Counted from the first letter of the stretch, positions 8,578 through 17,597 are shown. The stretch: 47,683 nucleotides of DNA from Thermodesulfobacteriota bacterium (GCA_028278025.1 JANQFE010000025.1:1-47683), one strand, 5' to 3'. Numbers and translations: made by a program. Notes: generated from the letters alone by a model not told the origin.

Positions 8578-9711
8578 ATGTTTTTAAAAAAACAAAAGAT
8601 ATCGATTTTATTCATCATAGGGTCGACGCATGCAGGCGGCGTTCCTTCCTTTATCTTAAATTTAGTAAAGAATTTGGACAAAAAGATATTCTGTAACATT
8701 GAATTAGTTGCCCCGCCTGACGGCCGGTATTTTAAAGTATTCAACAGCTTGATTACGGTTCACAATAAGAGGATAAGAGGTTGTTACCCTGAAACCTTGT
8801 TTTTTTTGAGAACGCTGATTAAAAAACGTCATTTCGATATCGTTTATGCAAACGGCAGGGGGGCCGGCATATACGGCCGCCTGGCAGCTATCGGAACCGG
8901 AGCTAAAACTGTATATTCATATCATGGTTTTAATTATGATCATTTTTCAGGGGTAAAAAAAATCATCTACAGGGGATTTGAAAAGATGATGCTGAACTGG
9001 ACCGACAAGGTTGTCTGTGTATCGGAAAGTGAAAAGGCGAGAGCAATCAAGGCAAACCTGCTGATCGAAAAAAAAGCTGCATTGATACCTAACGGTATAG
9101 ACTTTGAGGCGCTAAGAACGAGGCAAGCAACAAAAAACGGGTATATCATCGGAGTGCTGGCAAAAACATGTATTCAAAAGGGGCTTGAGTATCTAATTCC
9201 GGCTGTTGCGCTCCTGAAAGAAAACTACCCGGATGTGAGGTGTTTCATAGCCGGAAAAACATTGCCAGAAGAGTTTAGCCGGGAGGCTCACATCAGAAAA
9301 GCCATCAAGGTATCGGGATTGGATAACGTGGTCGTCTTACTCGGAGACGTCCTTGATATAGAATGGTTTTTTAATGCTATTGATCTTTATGTGTCTGCAG
9401 CATTATGGGAAGGCTTGCCAACGGCTATTCTCGAAGCATTTGCTTACCGAGTGCCGGTTGTAGCTACTGAAGTGGCGGGAAATAAAGATTTGGTTGTTCA
9501 CAAAAAAACAGGTATACTGGTTCAGCCCAAAAGCAGCCGGTCTTTAGCTGAAGGTATTGATTTTGCTTTTGAAAACAGAGGTCAAATGAAGACGTTTGCC
9601 GAGAATGCCTATCAATACGGCCGCCGGCATTACTCACTGCAAACGATGGTCAAGAACCATCAGAAGCTCTATCAGAACCTTGTTAACCCAACGCTTACGA
9701 CTAATGACTAA
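8578..9711 (+). CDS. Glycosyltransferase family 4
   Basis: 377 residues with the GT-B fold markers of GT4: the N-terminal ISILFIIGSTHAGGVPSF, the acceptor-side SYHGFN, the linker NGIDFEALR, and the retaining donor motif EGLPTAILEAFA (E-x7-E) in the C-terminal half. These enzymes transfer a sugar from a nucleotide-sugar to a lipid-linked or protein acceptor at the cytoplasmic membrane. The start is 10 bp after the flavoprotein stop, and the end overlaps the next glycosyltransferase start by eight bases, so the genes are one operon. The sugar cannot be told from sequence. The gene is AT-rich like its upstream neighbour. Confidence 0.85.
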   Translation: MFLKKQKISILFIIGSTHAGGVPSFILNLVKNLDKKIFCNIELVAPPDGRYFKVFNSLITVHNKRIRGCYPETLFFLRTLIKKRHFDIVYANGRGAGIYGRLAAIGTGAKTVYSYHGFNYDHFSGVKKIIYRGFEKMMLNWTDKVVCVSESEKARAIKANLLIEKKAALIPNGIDFEALRTRQATKNGYIIGVLAKTCIQKGLEYLIPAVALLKENYPDVRCFIAGKTLPEEFSREAHIRKAIKVSGLDNVVVLLGDVLDIEWFFNAIDLYVSAALWEGLPTAILEAFAYRVPVVATEVAGNKDLVVHKKTGILVQPKSSRSLAEGIDFAFENRGQMKTFAENAYQYGRRHYSLQTMVKNHQKLYQNLVNPTLTTND

Positions 9712-10933
9712 AATAGATTACCAGACACTGGTGAGGTGGATAAACAAGTACCCGACAGTTCCAATTATATGGTTGCTTTTTACAATCAGTAAAATTAAAT
9801 CTCTGTATGGCAAAGCTGCGCCGACCCAATCTGAAAAACCTGTCAATAAAATATTGATAATTAAACTGGCCGGGCTGGGAGATGCCGTCTTGATGCTTCG
9901 TCCAGTGAGGGCCTTGCGGCGCACATTCCCCAAGGCCCACATTGAAGTTTTTGCGGCCCCATCTTCAGCAGGTGTGTTTTATGATGAACCGGCTGTCGAT
10001 AGTGTAAGGGTGTTCGATCTTTTTGGAACGCAAAAAGGATTGAGACATTTTGTAAAAGAAATTCTGGATTTGAAAAAACAAAATTTTGATATGGTATGTG
10101 ATTTTGAGCAGCACACGCTGATGGTAGCTGTCTTGTCATGGTTCACCGGGGCATCAACCAGAATCGGGTTGGCAGCTGCGGAAAATATCCGTAAGCTGCT
10201 TCTTACAGACGCTGTCCTCATTGACGGCCATCGACATATGGCTGACTTCTATTGCGATCTTGCAGACCGGTCAGGCGCACTAGACGCTGCACAAGAAAAT
10301 GGGGCTCTGTTTGTCGATGATAATGCTTCAAAAAAAACCAGGCAATGGCTTGAGAAGGCGGGCATCACAAAAGAGGATAGTATTATTGGAATTCACCCGG
10401 GCTCGGGAAAAAGGTGTACGGCAAGGAGATGGTTGCCGGATCGCTTTGCCATGCTGATTGATACCCTGCAAGATAACGTTGATGCAAAAATAATCCTTAC
10501 CGGAACAAAGGAAGAAACCGAACTTTTGGACAGCATTGCCGATCTTTGCAAAGCTACCCCCATTGTCAGTCGGCAAGAATTCAGTGTGAAGGAGCTGGCG
10601 TGCCTGATCGGCCTTTGTGATGTTTTCATCAGCAATGATACCGGCCCTATGCACATCGGACCGGCGATGGGAACCCCCACGATAGGTTTGTTCGGCCCGA
10701 ACAGCCCGCTTCGCTACAAACCGTTGGGCTCGATTCACCGGACTATTTACAAGAGGATGCCGTGCTCTCCCTGCATTCACATACACCTCGGACAAGCACC
10801 GGACTGTAAAATGGCAAGACCGTCCTGTATGGATGCTATAGAGGTGGATGATGTCCTGTGTGAAGTGCAGGATCTGCTGCGCAGGACTTCAACAAAACGG
10901 CTCATCCGGCCTGTAAAAAAAAACCGGGTTTAG
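9704..10933 (+). CDS. Glycosyltransferase family 9 (heptosyltransferase-like)
   Basis: The start chosen is the ATG at 9704, overlapping the previous stop; upstream in-frame ATGs lie inside that gene. The 409-residue product has the ADP-heptose:LPS heptosyltransferase layout: IIKLAGLGDAVLMLRPVRAL near 45-64, a Rossmann N-terminal half, HPGSGKRCTARRWLP in the linker, and the donor-binding SNDTGPMHIGPAMGTPTIGLFGP in two adjacent pieces near 305-330. A CSPC pair follows. The family adds heptose or related sugars to lipid A core or other lipid-linked acceptors at the inner membrane. No LPS core genes are adjacent, so an exopolysaccharide or glycolipid acceptor is equally likely. Confidence 0.85.
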   Translation: MTKIDYQTLVRWINKYPTVPIIWLLFTISKIKSLYGKAAPTQSEKPVNKILIIKLAGLGDAVLMLRPVRALRRTFPKAHIEVFAAPSSAGVFYDEPAVDSVRVFDLFGTQKGLRHFVKEILDLKKQNFDMVCDFEQHTLMVAVLSWFTGASTRIGLAAAENIRKLLLTDAVLIDGHRHMADFYCDLADRSGALDAAQENGALFVDDNASKKTRQWLEKAGITKEDSIIGIHPGSGKRCTARRWLPDRFAMLIDTLQDNVDAKIILTGTKEETELLDSIADLCKATPIVSRQEFSVKELACLIGLCDVFISNDTGPMHIGPAMGTPTIGLFGPNSPLRYKPLGSIHRTIYKRMPCSPCIHIHLGQAPDCKMARPSCMDAIEVDDVLCEVQDLLRRTSTKRLIRPVKKNRV

Positions 10934-10947
10934 CGGAAAAACACGGA

Positions 10948-11649
10948 ATGAACGGAAACTATTCATCTCTCTCGTTTCAGGGTGCTCTCAAAAAAGTGGT
11001 GCACCCTTTTTCCTGCTTTGTCGTGAACATGCTGAAAGGGCAGGCCCTTAAGCGTCTCATTGATATTATCCTTTCCGTGACAATGATACTGCTGTCTGTG
11101 CCGTTGGGCATACTTGTCGCCATCGCTATTAAGGCAGAAGATGGCGGCCCTGTTTTTTTTGTTCAGGACCGATGGGGAAAAGGGAAAAGCATTTTTAGGG
11201 CGCTAAAGTTTCGCTCGATGCTTCCCGGAGCTGACAGGGATTGCGGGATTGTACCGGCAGGGGAAAACGACTTGCGCGTCAGCAAGGTCGGCAGGATATT
11301 GCGTGCTACGGGTCTGGACGAATTCCCCCAGATTTTGAATGTTTTCTTGGGGGACATGAGTTTTGTAGGCCCCAGGCCTTTAGCTGTCGGCGAGATTGTG
11401 ACGGATAAAAACGGCCGAAATATCCAATACGAGGATATCCCTTCTTTCCAGGAAAGGCTCGCTGTCCGGCCGGGACTCACCGGAATTGCCGCCATATACC
11501 TCTCCAAAGATTCGCCCCCGGAGCAGAAATTTCGCTATGATCTTCTCTATATCAAAAAACAGACGTTTTGTCTGGATGTGCGGCTGCTTTTCATTACCTT
11601 GTGGTTGTGCTGCAAGGGTAAATGGGAGACGCGAGGGAAAAAATTATGA
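10948..11649 (+). CDS. Initiating sugar-phosphate transferase (bacterial sugar transferase family)
   Basis: 233 residues, the small PglC-like form of the family. It has one re-entrant hydrophobic helix (DIILSVTMILLSVPLGI, about 37-54), KFRSM, TGLDEFPQ and SFVGPRP. The Asp-Glu pair of the catalytic motif is present (LDEFPQ). Such enzymes place the first sugar-1-phosphate on undecaprenyl phosphate, starting a glycan repeat on the cytoplasmic face. The gene follows the GT9 gene by 14 bp. A second, larger member of the same family is encoded at 14688-15785, so the locus may start two glycans, or one copy may act on another substrate. Confidence 0.85.
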   Translation: MNGNYSSLSFQGALKKVVHPFSCFVVNMLKGQALKRLIDIILSVTMILLSVPLGILVAIAIKAEDGGPVFFVQDRWGKGKSIFRALKFRSMLPGADRDCGIVPAGENDLRVSKVGRILRATGLDEFPQILNVFLGDMSFVGPRPLAVGEIVTDKNGRNIQYEDIPSFQERLAVRPGLTGIAAIYLSKDSPPEQKFRYDLLYIKKQTFCLDVRLLFITLWLCCKGKWETRGKKL

Positions 11650-11765
11650 TCCCCGCAGATAGCGTTTCGTTTCTTGCGGGAACAATTGCATGTGCTGCAA
11701 AAAACATTTCACCGGCTATCGCAACCGTTCACTGTTCAGGGTGTAAGCTAATCAATGTCAGATAA
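11646..11765 (+). CDS. Possible 39-residue Cys-containing small protein
   Basis: A short frame starts in an ATGA overlap with the stop of the sugar transferase, with GAGGG nine bases upstream, and ends 8 bases inside the radical SAM gene. The product contains IACAAKN near the middle and CSGCK near the end. The start context suits translational coupling, and it fills an otherwise empty 105-bp gap. No family is recognised and the coding signal of so short a frame is weak. It may be only the leader of the next gene. Confidence 0.22.
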   Translation: MIPADSVSFLAGTIACAAKNISPAIATVHCSGCKLINVR

Positions 11766-13074
11766 CAAAAGTCTTCTGCTCATACAACCGTCTTATACAA
11801 ACGGCCTTTGGGGGGTAGATCTGTTTAAAATTCTACCCCTTTCTCTGATGAATCTGGGATCGATAGTGCTTGAAAGGAAGCCAAACTGGTCTGTACAAGT
11901 TCTGGATACCAACTTTGAACGGATTAACTTTAATGCAAGCGTAGACCTGGTAGGAATCTCCATCAATACTTCACTGGCAAACAGGGGGTATGCAATTGCT
12001 GATACCTTTAGATCAAAAGGGATTCCGGTTATACTTGGCGGTATCCATGCAACATTCTGTCCCGAAGAAGCTGCAAAACATGCAGATTGTATAGTTACCG
12101 GAGAAGCAGAAGAGATTTTTATTAATATTATTGATGACTTTGAACAAAATCAAATGAAAAGTCGTTACGATGGAAGCTTGGTATCTGATCTCTCGATTAT
12201 TCCTAAACAGCACCTTGAACTGTTCAAAGGATATAATTACACCGTACCAAACATTGTCCAGGCAACCCGAGGCTGTCCTCTCAATTGTGACTTTTGTTCT
12301 GTTGCTAAATATAACGGCTCACGACTTAGATACAGGCCAATTGCGAACGTCATAGCAGACATTAAAAACATTACAGCTAGCGGAAAAAAATACTTTGGCA
12401 GAACCGGTCTTTTTTTTGCCGATGATAATATTTTCATTGACAAAGAGTATGCCAAAGAATTATTCAGAGCAATAACTCCTTTAAATATATTCTGGGGCAG
12501 TCAATCATCCATTTTTTTAGCTCGAGACCCCGAAATGCTTAGTGCTGCTCATAGAAGCGGCTGCAGGGCATTACTGATTGGTTTTGAATCAGTGGATCAG
12601 AATTCCCTAAAAGAAATTCATAAAAAATATACTGTCGGTGAATATGAAAAGGTAATCTCCAATATACATAAGGCGGGTATTGCTGTTGACGCTTCAATAA
12701 TTTTTGGATTTCAGCATGAAGACATGTCAGTCATTGACAGAACAATTAACTTTCTTATCAAGAACAAAATAGAATTGGCTCAGTTTTCGATTTTAACACC
12801 ATATCCGGGTTCAACGCTTTATGCAGAAATGACAAAAAACAACCTGATAAATAATTATGACTGGCATTATTATGATCAGTTTCATATGGTATGGAACCAT
12901 AAGCGCTGGTCTGTAGAAGAATTAAATAGAGCCTTACTGAAAGCCTATAAGAAATTTTACTCTTACCGGTCGATTTGCTCCCGGGTAGTTGATCATTACA
13001 AAAGAATGGGCTCTAAATGCGGAATCGTTACAGCTAAAATGAACCTGCAGTATAGAAGATTTAATCCGAATTAA
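11755..13074 (+). CDS. B12-binding radical SAM protein
   Basis: 439 residues. An N-terminal Rossmann-like cobalamin-binding domain (VDLVGISINTS near 63-73, GGIHATFCPEEA near 97-108, TGEAEEIF near 121-128) precedes a radical SAM core with the CxxxCxxC cluster ligands at Cys174, Cys178 and Cys181 (RGCPLNCDFC). FADDNIF and YPGST are further core motifs of the BchE/HpnJ-like class. Members perform methylation, ring formation or C-C bond chemistry on lipids, hopanoids, tetrapyrroles or sugars. Here it lies between a sugar transferase and a geranylgeranyl reductase-like enzyme, suggesting a lipid or sugar modification step. The substrate cannot be read from sequence. The gene is AT-rich. Confidence 0.85.
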   Translation: MSDNKSLLLIQPSYTNGLWGVDLFKILPLSLMNLGSIVLERKPNWSVQVLDTNFERINFNASVDLVGISINTSLANRGYAIADTFRSKGIPVILGGIHATFCPEEAAKHADCIVTGEAEEIFINIIDDFEQNQMKSRYDGSLVSDLSIIPKQHLELFKGYNYTVPNIVQATRGCPLNCDFCSVAKYNGSRLRYRPIANVIADIKNITASGKKYFGRTGLFFADDNIFIDKEYAKELFRAITPLNIFWGSQSSIFLARDPEMLSAAHRSGCRALLIGFESVDQNSLKEIHKKYTVGEYEKVISNIHKAGIAVDASIIFGFQHEDMSVIDRTINFLIKNKIELAQFSILTPYPGSTLYAEMTKNNLINNYDWHYYDQFHMVWNHKRWSVEELNRALLKAYKKFYSYRSICSRVVDHYKRMGSKCGIVTAKMNLQYRRFNPN

Positions 13075-13121
13075 TTCTGTTCCAGTACATCAAATAATAA
13101 AAGTGCACCTATATTTGGTCC

Positions 13122-14294
13122 ATGGCTACAAAAACACAGAATACAACGTATGATGTTTTAATTGTCGGAGCCGGACCAAGCGGCACAGCTTCGGCAATAA
13201 CATTGGCAAAGCTGGGACATTCCGTTTTGTTGATTGATCAGCATCCCTTTCCAAGGGACAAGGTTTGCGGAGATGTATTGACCGGGAGCAGCATTCGTTT
13301 GTTAAATGAATTGGGGGTATGGGGTGATCTTGAATCCAAAGTGAACAAAATACCAGCAGTTGAATTTTACCAAGAAAACAGTAATCCGCTTACCCTTGAT
13401 ATTTCTTTTTATACGCTGAAACGGAGAAATCTGGATACCTTCTTACTTGATCATGCGATAGCGCATGGTGCGGAGTTTGAGGTATTACGGTTTACTGGTA
13501 CTATTGAACGAAAGGGGGATACCAGTATTTGTGAAACAAAAAGCAGTAATGCACAGGTCGTAAAAATAAAAGCAAAGTATGTTCTATTGGCAGTGGGATG
13601 TCAAACCCCGTACGTTTTTAATACAAATAAACGCGTACGATTAAAAAAACCCGATTTGATGGCTGTACGGGGGTATTATTATTCAGACTGGAACATCGAT
13701 CATCTGCTGGTCCATTTTTCTGAAAAATATGCAAACGGCGGTTTTTTATGGATATTCCCGATGGGGAACAATGAGTATAATGTCGGCTGCGGTACAAAAT
13801 CTTATCAAAAAGTTGCCTTAAAAAAAACTCTTGATAAATTCATAAGCGAATTTTCAAAAAAAACAAACACGTCCGGACACTGGATATCCACACCCAAGGG
13901 TGCCTTTTTGCGAACCAGTCTTTCCAATTTAAAGTATGCAGTCGTTGATAATATTTTACTGACCGGTGAAACGCTCGGTTCAAGTTTACCGATGACCGGG
14001 GAGGGAATCGGAATGGCGCTTGAAACAGGCCTATTAGCATCGAGAACTATACACAAAGCTCTGATAAAAAAGGATACATCTCTTTTGAAGGGGTATAAAA
14101 AAGGAATCAAGAAAGGATTAAAGATAAAATACTTACTGTACCGTATGGGGGAAAGTGTAATTAGAACAAACAATGGCTACCTGGATTTTAGATTCAATGC
14201 TTTGAACAAGATATTTTTTTCCTTATCGCTTCGGTATTTTAGATTCATCAATCGCATTTGTGTAAAACTATCTAATTTTGCTATCATAACTTGA
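13122..14294 (+). CDS. FAD-dependent oxidoreductase, geranylgeranyl reductase family (copy 2)
   Basis: 390 residues, clearly paralogous to the product of 7225-8568. GAGPSG lies at about 16-21, PRDKVCGD at 44-51 and WIFPMGNNEYNVGCG near 210-224, where copy 1 has WIFPLGNDVFNVGCG. GETLGS followed by MTGEGIGMAL replaces the usual GDA motif. It lacks the Lys/Ser-rich insert of copy 1. Two such enzymes in one glycan locus suggest either two successive reductions or two substrates. The gene is the last before an AT-rich gap of nearly 400 bp. The start ATG at 13122 has only a weak ribosome binding site. Confidence 0.75.
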   Translation: MATKTQNTTYDVLIVGAGPSGTASAITLAKLGHSVLLIDQHPFPRDKVCGDVLTGSSIRLLNELGVWGDLESKVNKIPAVEFYQENSNPLTLDISFYTLKRRNLDTFLLDHAIAHGAEFEVLRFTGTIERKGDTSICETKSSNAQVVKIKAKYVLLAVGCQTPYVFNTNKRVRLKKPDLMAVRGYYYSDWNIDHLLVHFSEKYANGGFLWIFPMGNNEYNVGCGTKSYQKVALKKTLDKFISEFSKKTNTSGHWISTPKGAFLRTSLSNLKYAVVDNILLTGETLGSSLPMTGEGIGMALETGLLASRTIHKALIKKDTSLLKGYKKGIKKGLKIKYLLYRMGESVIRTNNGYLDFRFNALNKIFFSLSLRYFRFINRICVKLSNFAIIT

Positions 14295-14687
14295 CTTTCT
14301 GTTCTTTTTCTTCTTTATATAGTAATATGACCTATTGGGAGGATAATTTTACAAAATAATTAATCACTTTATCTAAACGTATAATTTTTTATTTGATAAA
14401 AAAAAATTTATTTATCTTTTTTGTTGAAATATATTTTAACTTAATTATATTTATATCTATAAAACTTGATTAATTGGTGCTGCTTGGGTGAACAGTTCCA
14501 ATTTTTTTATAAACTTCCATTAAAATAAATACATTTTTTTAGACAAATCAGTTATTATACACTTACAATAAAAAAGTATTGTAATCAAATATAATCCTAT
14601 ACTTGCTTAATACTTTATAATATATGTTCTAGATAATTACATAATGCGCTGAAAATAATTCATAATGCCTTATCAAATAATTTGATT
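14295..14687. other. Very AT-rich intergenic gap in the glycan cluster
   Basis: About 390 bases with long A/T runs and no reading frame, RNA gene or transposon end that I can support. It separates the flavoprotein/radical SAM part from the second sugar transferase. It probably contains the promoter of the latter. The composition contrasts with the GC-richer CO dehydrogenase island downstream and fits acquisition of the glycan genes from an AT-rich source. Confidence 0.5.
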
Positions 14688-15785
14688 ATGAAAGATATCT
14701 ACTCTCAAAAAGAATTCATGGGCAGGCTTGAAGCAGAGCGTTCACTTGCGGATCGGGGCAACCATGAATTTTCAATAATTATTTTCAATTTAAAAAAAGC
14801 AATGCACCACAAAGATTTTTTCTCTTCCTTGGGCCGGGCATTCAAAAAAAGTCTACGCAAAACCGATGAAGTTGGGTGGTTCGATGAAAACCATATCGGC
14901 GTTATCCTTCCGGAGACATCAGCCGCGGGAGCGACCAGACCGGCTGATGATGTCTGCAGTCAGGTGTTCCCAAACAAACAAAAGCCTGCTTATTCCGTTT
15001 TTACCTATCCTGTTAACTGGTTTAAAGATGAATTGACTGCCGATCAGCAAAGCAACAGAGAGGCTATGCTGTCACCGTGCCGGACACCAAAACAGGTTGG
15101 AAGTGTCGGACTAACAAAAAAAATACAGCAACTAACCCATAATGGCATACCTCTATGGAAAAAAATTATGGATATGGTTTGTGCACTTGCAGGGTTAATC
15201 CTGATATCACCCCTACTGTTTCTTATTGCACTGTATATTAAGCTGGTTTCACCGGGGCCGATCTTTTTTAAACAGGAGCGCGTTGGTTACATGGGTCAGC
15301 GGTTCACCTGTTTGAAATTTCGAACCATGTTTGTAGATGCTCAACCAACCGTTCATCAGCAACACTTACATGAGCTGGTAAAAAAGGATAGACCCCTGGC
15401 AAAACTGGATGATTGTGATTTACGCATTATACCCCTGGGTAGATTTATGCGCAAAACCGGCATAGATGAATTGCCGCAGCTTATTAATGTTATCCGGGGA
15501 GAAATGAGCCTGGTGGGACCCCGCCCCTGCATCCCCTATGAAGCCAAACAGTTCCTCACCTGGCAATGTAAACGTTTTGAAACATTACCGGGACTGACGG
15601 GTCTCTGGCAGGTGAACGGGAAAAACAGAACAACCTTTAACGAAATGATGCGCTATGATGTCTCCTACGTAAAAAAGAGATCAGCCTGGCTGGATTTTCA
15701 AATACTGTTTAAAACACCGGCTGCCATAATTGCACAATTTACAGATGAAAGCCCGAAAATAAAAGACATAGAATTTATCAGCTAA
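14688..15785 (+). CDS. Initiating sugar-phosphate transferase with degenerate GGDEF-like N-terminal domain
   Basis: 365 residues from the ATG at 14688 (a TTG at 14682 is also possible). The N-terminal 115 residues resemble a degraded nucleotide-cyclase-like domain: FSIIIFNLKKA, then LRKTDEVGWFDENHIGVILPET, the usual shape of the GGDEF-like module attached to some sugar transferases. No GGDEF catalytic motif remains. The C-terminal part is a complete initiating sugar transferase: LISPLLFLIALYIKLVSPGP (membrane segment, split here), FKQERVG, LKFRTM, TGIDELPQ and LVGPRP. It would start a glycan on undecaprenyl phosphate. It is convergent with the methyltransferase gene, with two bases between stops. 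Confidence 0.85.
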   Translation: MKDIYSQKEFMGRLEAERSLADRGNHEFSIIIFNLKKAMHHKDFFSSLGRAFKKSLRKTDEVGWFDENHIGVILPETSAAGATRPADDVCSQVFPNKQKPAYSVFTYPVNWFKDELTADQQSNREAMLSPCRTPKQVGSVGLTKKIQQLTHNGIPLWKKIMDMVCALAGLILISPLLFLIALYIKLVSPGPIFFKQERVGYMGQRFTCLKFRTMFVDAQPTVHQQHLHELVKKDRPLAKLDDCDLRIIPLGRFMRKTGIDELPQLINVIRGEMSLVGPRPCIPYEAKQFLTWQCKRFETLPGLTGLWQVNGKNRTTFNEMMRYDVSYVKKRSAWLDFQILFKTPAAIIAQFTDESPKIKDIEFIS

Positions 15786-15787
15786 CC

Positions 15788-16846
15788 TTACGGACGAGCT
15801 TCATACACTATATTAAACGGAGTTTCAGCTGCACGGCGAAATCGGGAAAACCCTCCGGCCATAACCACCTCCCGCAGCCGTGCTTCACCAGCCTGTCCTC
15901 CTAACGCCCGGCCTTCATCCTGGGCCAAGGCTCCTGAAACACACAGCAGCACCGAAGCGCAATAGTACAACCGGCCTATCGGAGTAAAGTTTTCTTCTAC
16001 ACTGTCGCTAGCATAGGGCTCCACTATCATCCAGGTTCCGTCATTTTTCAACTGTTTCTTAATATGTGCAGCTGCGCCCACCGGATCACCCATATCATGT
16101 ACACAGTCAAATGATGTAACAAGATCATAGTTGCCTGCCGGAATCTCTTTGGCGGCATACGGCTCAAAACGTATCCTCTCAGAAAGGCCGGCCTGGGCCG
16201 CCCGCTGGCGTGCCCATTCAATAGAGGGCGCATGGTAGTCAAACCCGACGAATGAAGAATGAGGAAAAGCACGGGCCATAATAATCGTAGAAGCGCCGAA
16301 CCCGCAGCCCACATCAGCTACCAGCGCACCGGCCTTCAGCTTGGCCTCAACACCGTCAAGCGCCGGGATCCAGGCACTTACCAAATTTGTCAAATAGATG
16401 GGTTTATAGAATCGCTCGGCACCTTGAAACAGTTCCGGATCGTGCTCATGCCAGCCGACCCCACCTCCTGTGCGGAAGGCTTCGGTTATCTTTTGCTCCG
16501 ACTTGATAGCGGCCGTGGCAGCCTGGAAAGCGCCCGGCAGGTAGGCCGGGCTGTCCTCATCTGCAAACGCAAAGACCTGTTCTTCTGTAAGGTAGTAGCG
16601 CCCGGAAGCAGGGTCATAATTCACATACCCGCCGGCTGCCATGGCAGGAAGCCACTCGCCTACATAGCGTTCGGCGGTGCCGGTGCGCTCGGCAAGTTCT
16701 GCCGCGCTTAGCTGTCCCTGGGCGGCCATGGCCTTAAACAGACCCAGCTTTTCACCAATCAGAACCAGCGGAGCATGAAACGTTGCCCCGATATCTTCAA
16801 TTACTTTTGCTATTATATTATTCAGTTTTTTCTCATCAAGTGCCAT
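15788..16846 (-). CDS. Class I SAM-dependent methyltransferase with N-terminal winged helix
   Basis: The start is the ATG at 16846, with GGAG five bases upstream; an in-frame ATG at 16873 lacks a site. The 352-residue product begins with a winged-helix dimerisation domain (LGLFKAMAAQGQLSAAELAE, about 40-60; ERYVGEWL follows), like the Rv2258c type. The Rossmann methyltransferase domain follows, with the SAM motif VADVGCGFGAS near 175-185 and SFDCVHDMGDP near 245-255. Substrates in this family are mostly unknown small molecules. The gene ends the long - strand run and is separated from the rest by a MITE-like element, so its functional link to the CO dehydrogenase island is doubtful. Confidence 0.8.
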   Translation of the reverse strand: MALDEKKLNNIIAKVIEDIGATFHAPLVLIGEKLGLFKAMAAQGQLSAAELAERTGTAERYVGEWLPAMAAGGYVNYDPASGRYYLTEEQVFAFADEDSPAYLPGAFQAATAAIKSEQKITEAFRTGGGVGWHEHDPELFQGAERFYKPIYLTNLVSAWIPALDGVEAKLKAGALVADVGCGFGASTIIMARAFPHSSFVGFDYHAPSIEWARQRAAQAGLSERIRFEPYAAKEIPAGNYDLVTSFDCVHDMGDPVGAAAHIKKQLKNDGTWMIVEPYASDSVEENFTPIGRLYYCASVLLCVSGALAQDEGRALGGQAGEARLREVVMAGGFSRFRRAAETPFNIVYEARP

Positions 16847-16900
16847 AGTGTCTCCATTTACAAACCGCACCATCCATGCCGACTCTCTGTTCCGGCAGCG

Positions 16901-17093
16901 AGGGCATTTTCCTTTTTTCTATAGCCCTTTAACACTGCAACGGCTGATGTGGTAAGAGCATCTGCGGCGGTGCGAGCGATGGACGATAATAGTAACTTTC
17001 GAATATTCCAGCGAGCACATAGACGCAGGCGGTCAAGCCGTATCAACCGTTGCAGTTTCAACTGTAAGGCTACGCTTTTTTGCAAAATGCTCT
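16901..17093. repeat. MITE-like element, copy 1
   Basis: 193 bp. The ends AGGGCATTTT (16901-16910) and AAAATGCTCT (17084-17093) are inverted repeats with one mismatch. Inside, CTGCAACGGCTGAT on the left pairs almost perfectly with ATCAACCGTTGCAG on the right, so the single strand can fold into a long hairpin. The sequence is collinear with copy 2 (40420-40608) and, at its right end, copy 3 (45785-45863). The right end abuts TA. The element carries no transposase. It separates the methyltransferase gene from the tandem-repeat Cys protein gene, whose stop codon it supplies. Confidence 0.75.
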
Positions 17094-17526
17094 AATTAAA
17101 TGAACCCAACTGACAGGTGCATATTTTTATTTTCAGCTTTTCACAAGCAGCGGAAACCTGCATTTTAGCCCTGCCCAGCTTTTCCGCAATTTCCCAGGCA
17201 GCAGCACACGGCAGACGGCCATTAATAAGGCGCTCCTTGATAGCCTGCTGCAATGCAGGCTCTACCTGCTCGGACGGCTTTACAATCATTTTTTTAGGCT
17301 GATAGCCGAAAAGGCCCAGTTGGCATTTTATAATACGTGCCTCAAGCAGATCCATCGTTACACCGACCTCTGCCGGTGTTACCTGCAGCTGTTGTGCTAT
17401 GGCAAAAGCTGCACTACAGGCAATGCAGCCCTCCGACAATTCCTCCTCGACCTGTGCGGCAATGTTTGGGTTGAGGCGTGCAACCGGATGCTTTGCAGCA
17501 TAATGTCCGGCATCTTCATGGGTCAT
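17092..17526 (-). CDS. Small protein of two tandem Cys-containing helical repeats
   Basis: 144 residues with a good ribosome binding site (AAAGGAGGG) before the ATG at 17526. Residues 22-77 and 87-144 are repeats of one another. Each has a Cys followed by AA, then IA..L, a helix-turn-helix-like spacing, and ends in CQLG.F (CQLGLF and CQLGSF). The conserved Cys residues could bind an Fe-S cluster or metal, and the helical layout could bind DNA; neither is shown. I do not recognise a named family. The stop codon TAG is formed at the junction with the MITE-like element (17084-17093), so the original C terminus may have been slightly different. It follows the AhpD-like gene in the same direction. 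Confidence 0.65.
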   Translation of the reverse strand: MTHEDAGHYAAKHPVARLNPNIAAQVEEELSEGCIACSAAFAIAQQLQVTPAEVGVTMDLLEARIIKCQLGLFGYQPKKMIVKPSEQVEPALQQAIKERLINGRLPCAAAWEIAEKLGRAKMQVSAACEKLKIKICTCQLGSFN

Positions 17527-17597
17527 GGTACTACCCTCCTTTCATACCTGCTTATTAAAAATAAAAAATATCCTGATGCAACAGTATACACCTTTTT

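Noticed and set aside
16858..17085. 75-residue - strand frame beside the methyltransferase gene
   Set aside because: It lies largely within MITE-like copy 1. A similar peptide appears at 40392-40784 only because copy 2 has the same bases; it has no ribosome binding site.
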